Shown here: in pieces, positions 6,395-8,139 of the stretch
Layout: each line of letters starts with the position of its first letter
How positions within the stretch are numbered: position 1 is the stretch's first letter
The notes under the pieces: model-generated
The model's database searches: none
What the model was told of the DNA's origin: nothing
Seen by the model: the letters and a program-made list of their open reading frames with translations, nothing else
Assembly: GCA_964245495.1 (NCBI GenBank)
Contig: CAXTNC010000147.1
Span: forward strand, 1-8,139
Length of the DNA stretch: 8,139 bases
Reading direction: 5' to 3'
Origin: LMUY01 sp964245495
GTDB taxonomy: Bacteria > Pseudomonadota > Alphaproteobacteria > Acetobacterales > Acetobacteraceae
Program-made: the position numbers and the translations under genes

Positions 6395-7975
6395 TTAAGA
6401 CGCGTCCGATCGCCTATGCGCTGGAAGGTGTGCTATGACGATCTGCTTTGATGTGGAGTCCCAAAAATAGTAGATACGTAAACATCTTGCAGGGTCTCTA
6501 GTATTCCCACCGTTTTTAATGTGCCAATCGACAGTGTACTGCTGCCCTTGCCAGCTTATATCAAAACAATCGTTACCACAATGGCTATTTTGGATTCCGC
6601 TCTCGACAGTTAAATTGTTGAATTTTGTTTTACCACCTTCTGTGAAGTATCTTACACCCTTGTCGGCTAGCCATTGTAGGCAGCGAACGACTACACCGAG
6701 GTCTTCAAATTCTGGAGATCGCAATCCACGTTGCGCAGATGGAGTTAACACGATTGATCCGGCTAATGCATTATCACACCAATCTGTGAAGGTTTTACCC
6801 CAGGATGATGGGGCCTGAACATCAGAGATTTCATTTTCTGCCGACCTGTTTCGACGCTCGGAAATCAAACATTGAATCCGGAAAGCTGACATTCGAGCTT
6901 GGTTTTCAGCAACCTCAGCTCTCTCTTCAGCAAGGCGGTGTTCCTGTGAAAAGTACTCCTGTGTCGCTATCTCGTTATCGAGTTGATCTTTCAAGGCTTT
7001 GATGCGGGCTTCAGCGGCAGCAAGCTGCTCGATCGCACTTGCGCCACCGTCATGCAGCATATTCTGGCGCTCCTCTAGATACGCCTCTCTTATTGCAGAA
7101 AACGCCAAGATATCGTTACTTAGTCTAAGTTGCTTCAAGCTATGCTGTGCCGCAAGCGACCGCATCCAACGTTGACAATTAGATTGGCCAATGTAGTCAT
7201 TAATCTGATCCGCGAATACAAGACGATGCATGTACGGATCAGCATCAGCAGAGAACCCAGGCAGATAAGCTCTAACTGAACCTCCAAATACCGCGTTTTG
7301 ACTTCCAAAGTCGGAAGTCAGGTATCTTGAAGCTTGTCGTCCAAGAATGTAGACATGCCCCATACCTAAAGTTGCGCGAGTCAAAGACTCAGCATCAATT
7401 AAAGTGCGAAATTCAGCCGTCGCCGTTTCGGGAACACTTGCAATGAATACAGGAACTCTTCTCGCTGGATCAACAAGCATGTCAGCTAGACTCTGGTAAG
7501 CATCTTTATCATCCACAATTACAGGTCTAGTAGTAGTTTTGTAAGGCCCAATCCAAAGACCAACGCGATCCGAAATTTGCTGCAAGAATCCCGGGGAGTG
7601 CGGTTCTACATTCAAAAATTTTTCGCTTGTGTTGACGATGAGCCTTACTGTTAGTCGAAGTGGCTCACCTTTGAGAGATGCAACTACTATCTCTGTTGTC
7701 CATGTACGTCCGGCAGCGCTCTTATCCGGATCCTCGGATCGAAGCGCCCAGATATCTGCTTCGAAAGATTGAAGGCGGATGGCAGAACAGTTACGACCGC
7801 CAAGAAAATGGTCAAATCCGTTAAAGCTCCAAGCTTCAGACGGGAAATTAGTGCCGGCTCGTCTGGTCGCCCAATGTAAAATCTGTGTTCTCGCCTCGTC
7901 AGCCGCATTTGATCGCATTAACCCTTGAAGGCGTAAGACCTCATACTCTTGCGTAGTGGCTCTAGGACGCAGCAC
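6395..7975 (-). CDS. Protein of unknown function, low-GC, coiled-coil containing, possibly defence-related
   Basis: I do not recognise a named family. The 526-aa product has three visible parts. Residues 25-285 look globular alpha/beta, with blocks GRTWTTEIVV (89-98), VDPARRVPVFIASVPE (168-183), LTRATLGMGHVYILGRQASRYLT (198-220) and the unusual VFGGSVRAYLPGFSADADPYMHRLVFADQI (229-258). Residues 295-385 are a long charged helical stretch, probably coiled coil (QLAAAEARIKALKDQLDNEI, EERAEVAENQA). Residues 395-526 form a compact C-terminal domain ending DWHIKNGGNTRDPARCLRIYYFWDSTSK then IVIAHLPAHRR, with cysteines at 466, 470 and 498. There is no signal peptide or membrane segment. GTG 7975 is supported by GAGGA (7983-7987), 7 bases upstream; ATG 7918 (residue 20) is the alternative. 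GC is 47-48% in two 60-base samples against 80% in pckA, indicating recent transfer. An antiviral role is inferred from composition, architecture and the adjacent toxin-antitoxin pair only. Confidence 0.8.
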   Translation of the reverse strand: MLRPRATTQEYEVLRLQGLMRSNAADEARTQILHWATRRAGTNFPSEAWSFNGFDHFLGGRNCSAIRLQSFEADIWALRSEDPDKSAAGRTWTTEIVVASLKGEPLRLTVRLIVNTSEKFLNVEPHSPGFLQQISDRVGLWIGPYKTTTRPVIVDDKDAYQSLADMLVDPARRVPVFIASVPETATAEFRTLIDAESLTRATLGMGHVYILGRQASRYLTSDFGSQNAVFGGSVRAYLPGFSADADPYMHRLVFADQINDYIGQSNCQRWMRSLAAQHSLKQLRLSNDILAFSAIREAYLEERQNMLHDGGASAIEQLAAAEARIKALKDQLDNEIATQEYFSQEHRLAEERAEVAENQARMSAFRIQCLISERRNRSAENEISDVQAPSSWGKTFTDWCDNALAGSIVLTPSAQRGLRSPEFEDLGVVVRCLQWLADKGVRYFTEGGKTKFNNLTVESGIQNSHCGNDCFDISWQGQQYTVDWHIKNGGNTRDPARCLRIYYFWDSTSKQIVIAHLPAHRRSDAS

Positions 7976-8139
7976 GCCTTAATCCTCGGTTAAAGACTTG
8001 TTATCGCACCAACGTACGACAACGCTTGTAGTCTACCATTTCTGATTGTAGCAAGGTGCCAGCTTGGCGATGTGGCACGCGATCTCCTGGGTGGGCCTTA
8101 CACCTTCCGCACCCCCCAAAACACCGCAAACCCCTCCAC
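7976..8139. other. Leader of the unknown gene and unassigned right edge
   Basis: Bases 7976-8060 are AT-rich and must hold the promoter of the minus-strand gene; GATAAC (8005-8000, minus strand) is a possible -10, but I found no -35 at the right distance. GAGGA at 7987-7983 is its Shine-Dalgarno. From about 8085 composition becomes GC-rich again. On the minus strand the sequence reads in from the edge as VEGFAVFWGVRKV and stops at TAA (8100-8098), which could be the 3' end of a chromosomal gene. That reading is 13 residues long and unsupported otherwise. Confidence 0.35.

Noticed and set aside
6519..7002. Two small plus-strand open frames (6519-6818 and 6805-7002)
   Set aside because: Both lie antisense within the 526-aa gene, lack a Shine-Dalgarno, and show no family features.

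Overview
The window is very GC-rich over its first two thirds (the 60 bases at 4501-4560 are 80% GC by direct count) and holds an ATP-type PEP carboxykinase, a D-aminopeptidase of the Ochrobactrum DAP type, a WbsX-family glycosyltransferase and a TacA/TacT-type toxin-antitoxin pair. This fits a high-GC alphaproteobacterium, possibly Acetobacteraceae or another Rhodospirillales member. That placement is inference from composition and gene families; there is no rRNA or other marker.

Layout from left to right. (1) At 1-55 is the 3' edge of something outside the window, next to a perfect 17-bp inverted repeat (1-17 / 65-81) whose right arm is the 3' coding end of the next gene. (2) At 56-1585, minus strand, is a D-aminopeptidase with SxxK, YSN and HGG catalytic motifs. 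(3) A 97-base divergent spacer separates it from a 680-aa WbsX/GH99-like glycosyltransferase at 1683-3725, plus strand, which starts with TTG. (4) A convergent spacer with two strong GC hairpins, one enclosing the pckA stop codon, leads into pckA at 3822-5420, minus strand (GTG start, strong Shine-Dalgarno). (5) The spacer at 5421-5572 carries promoter-like elements facing both ways and a perfect TGTCAA/TTGACA inverted repeat. (6) A TacA-like antitoxin (5573-5872) and GNAT toxin (about 5865 or 5928 to 6383) follow on the plus strand. (7) After only 11 bases, a convergent 526-aa gene of unknown function lies at 6395-7975, minus strand. It is much poorer in GC (47-48% in two 60-base samples) and is probably horizontally acquired. 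(8) At 7976-8139 are its leader and an unassigned right edge.

The left part is metabolic and envelope housekeeping: gluconeogenesis, D-amino acid peptide trimming and polysaccharide assembly. The genes are in separate, mostly divergent or convergent units rather than one operon. The right part, from about 5500, looks like an accessory patch beside pckA: a toxin-antitoxin module plus a lone, compositionally foreign gene. The two most interesting observations are both there. The toxin's conserved N-terminus is still encoded in frame upstream of its first ATG, with a well-placed Shine-Dalgarno, but the expected start codon reads ATA. The 526-aa protein has a three-part architecture (globular N-terminal region, long charged helix or coiled coil, compact C-terminal domain) that I cannot assign to a named family; it is a candidate stand-alone defence protein.
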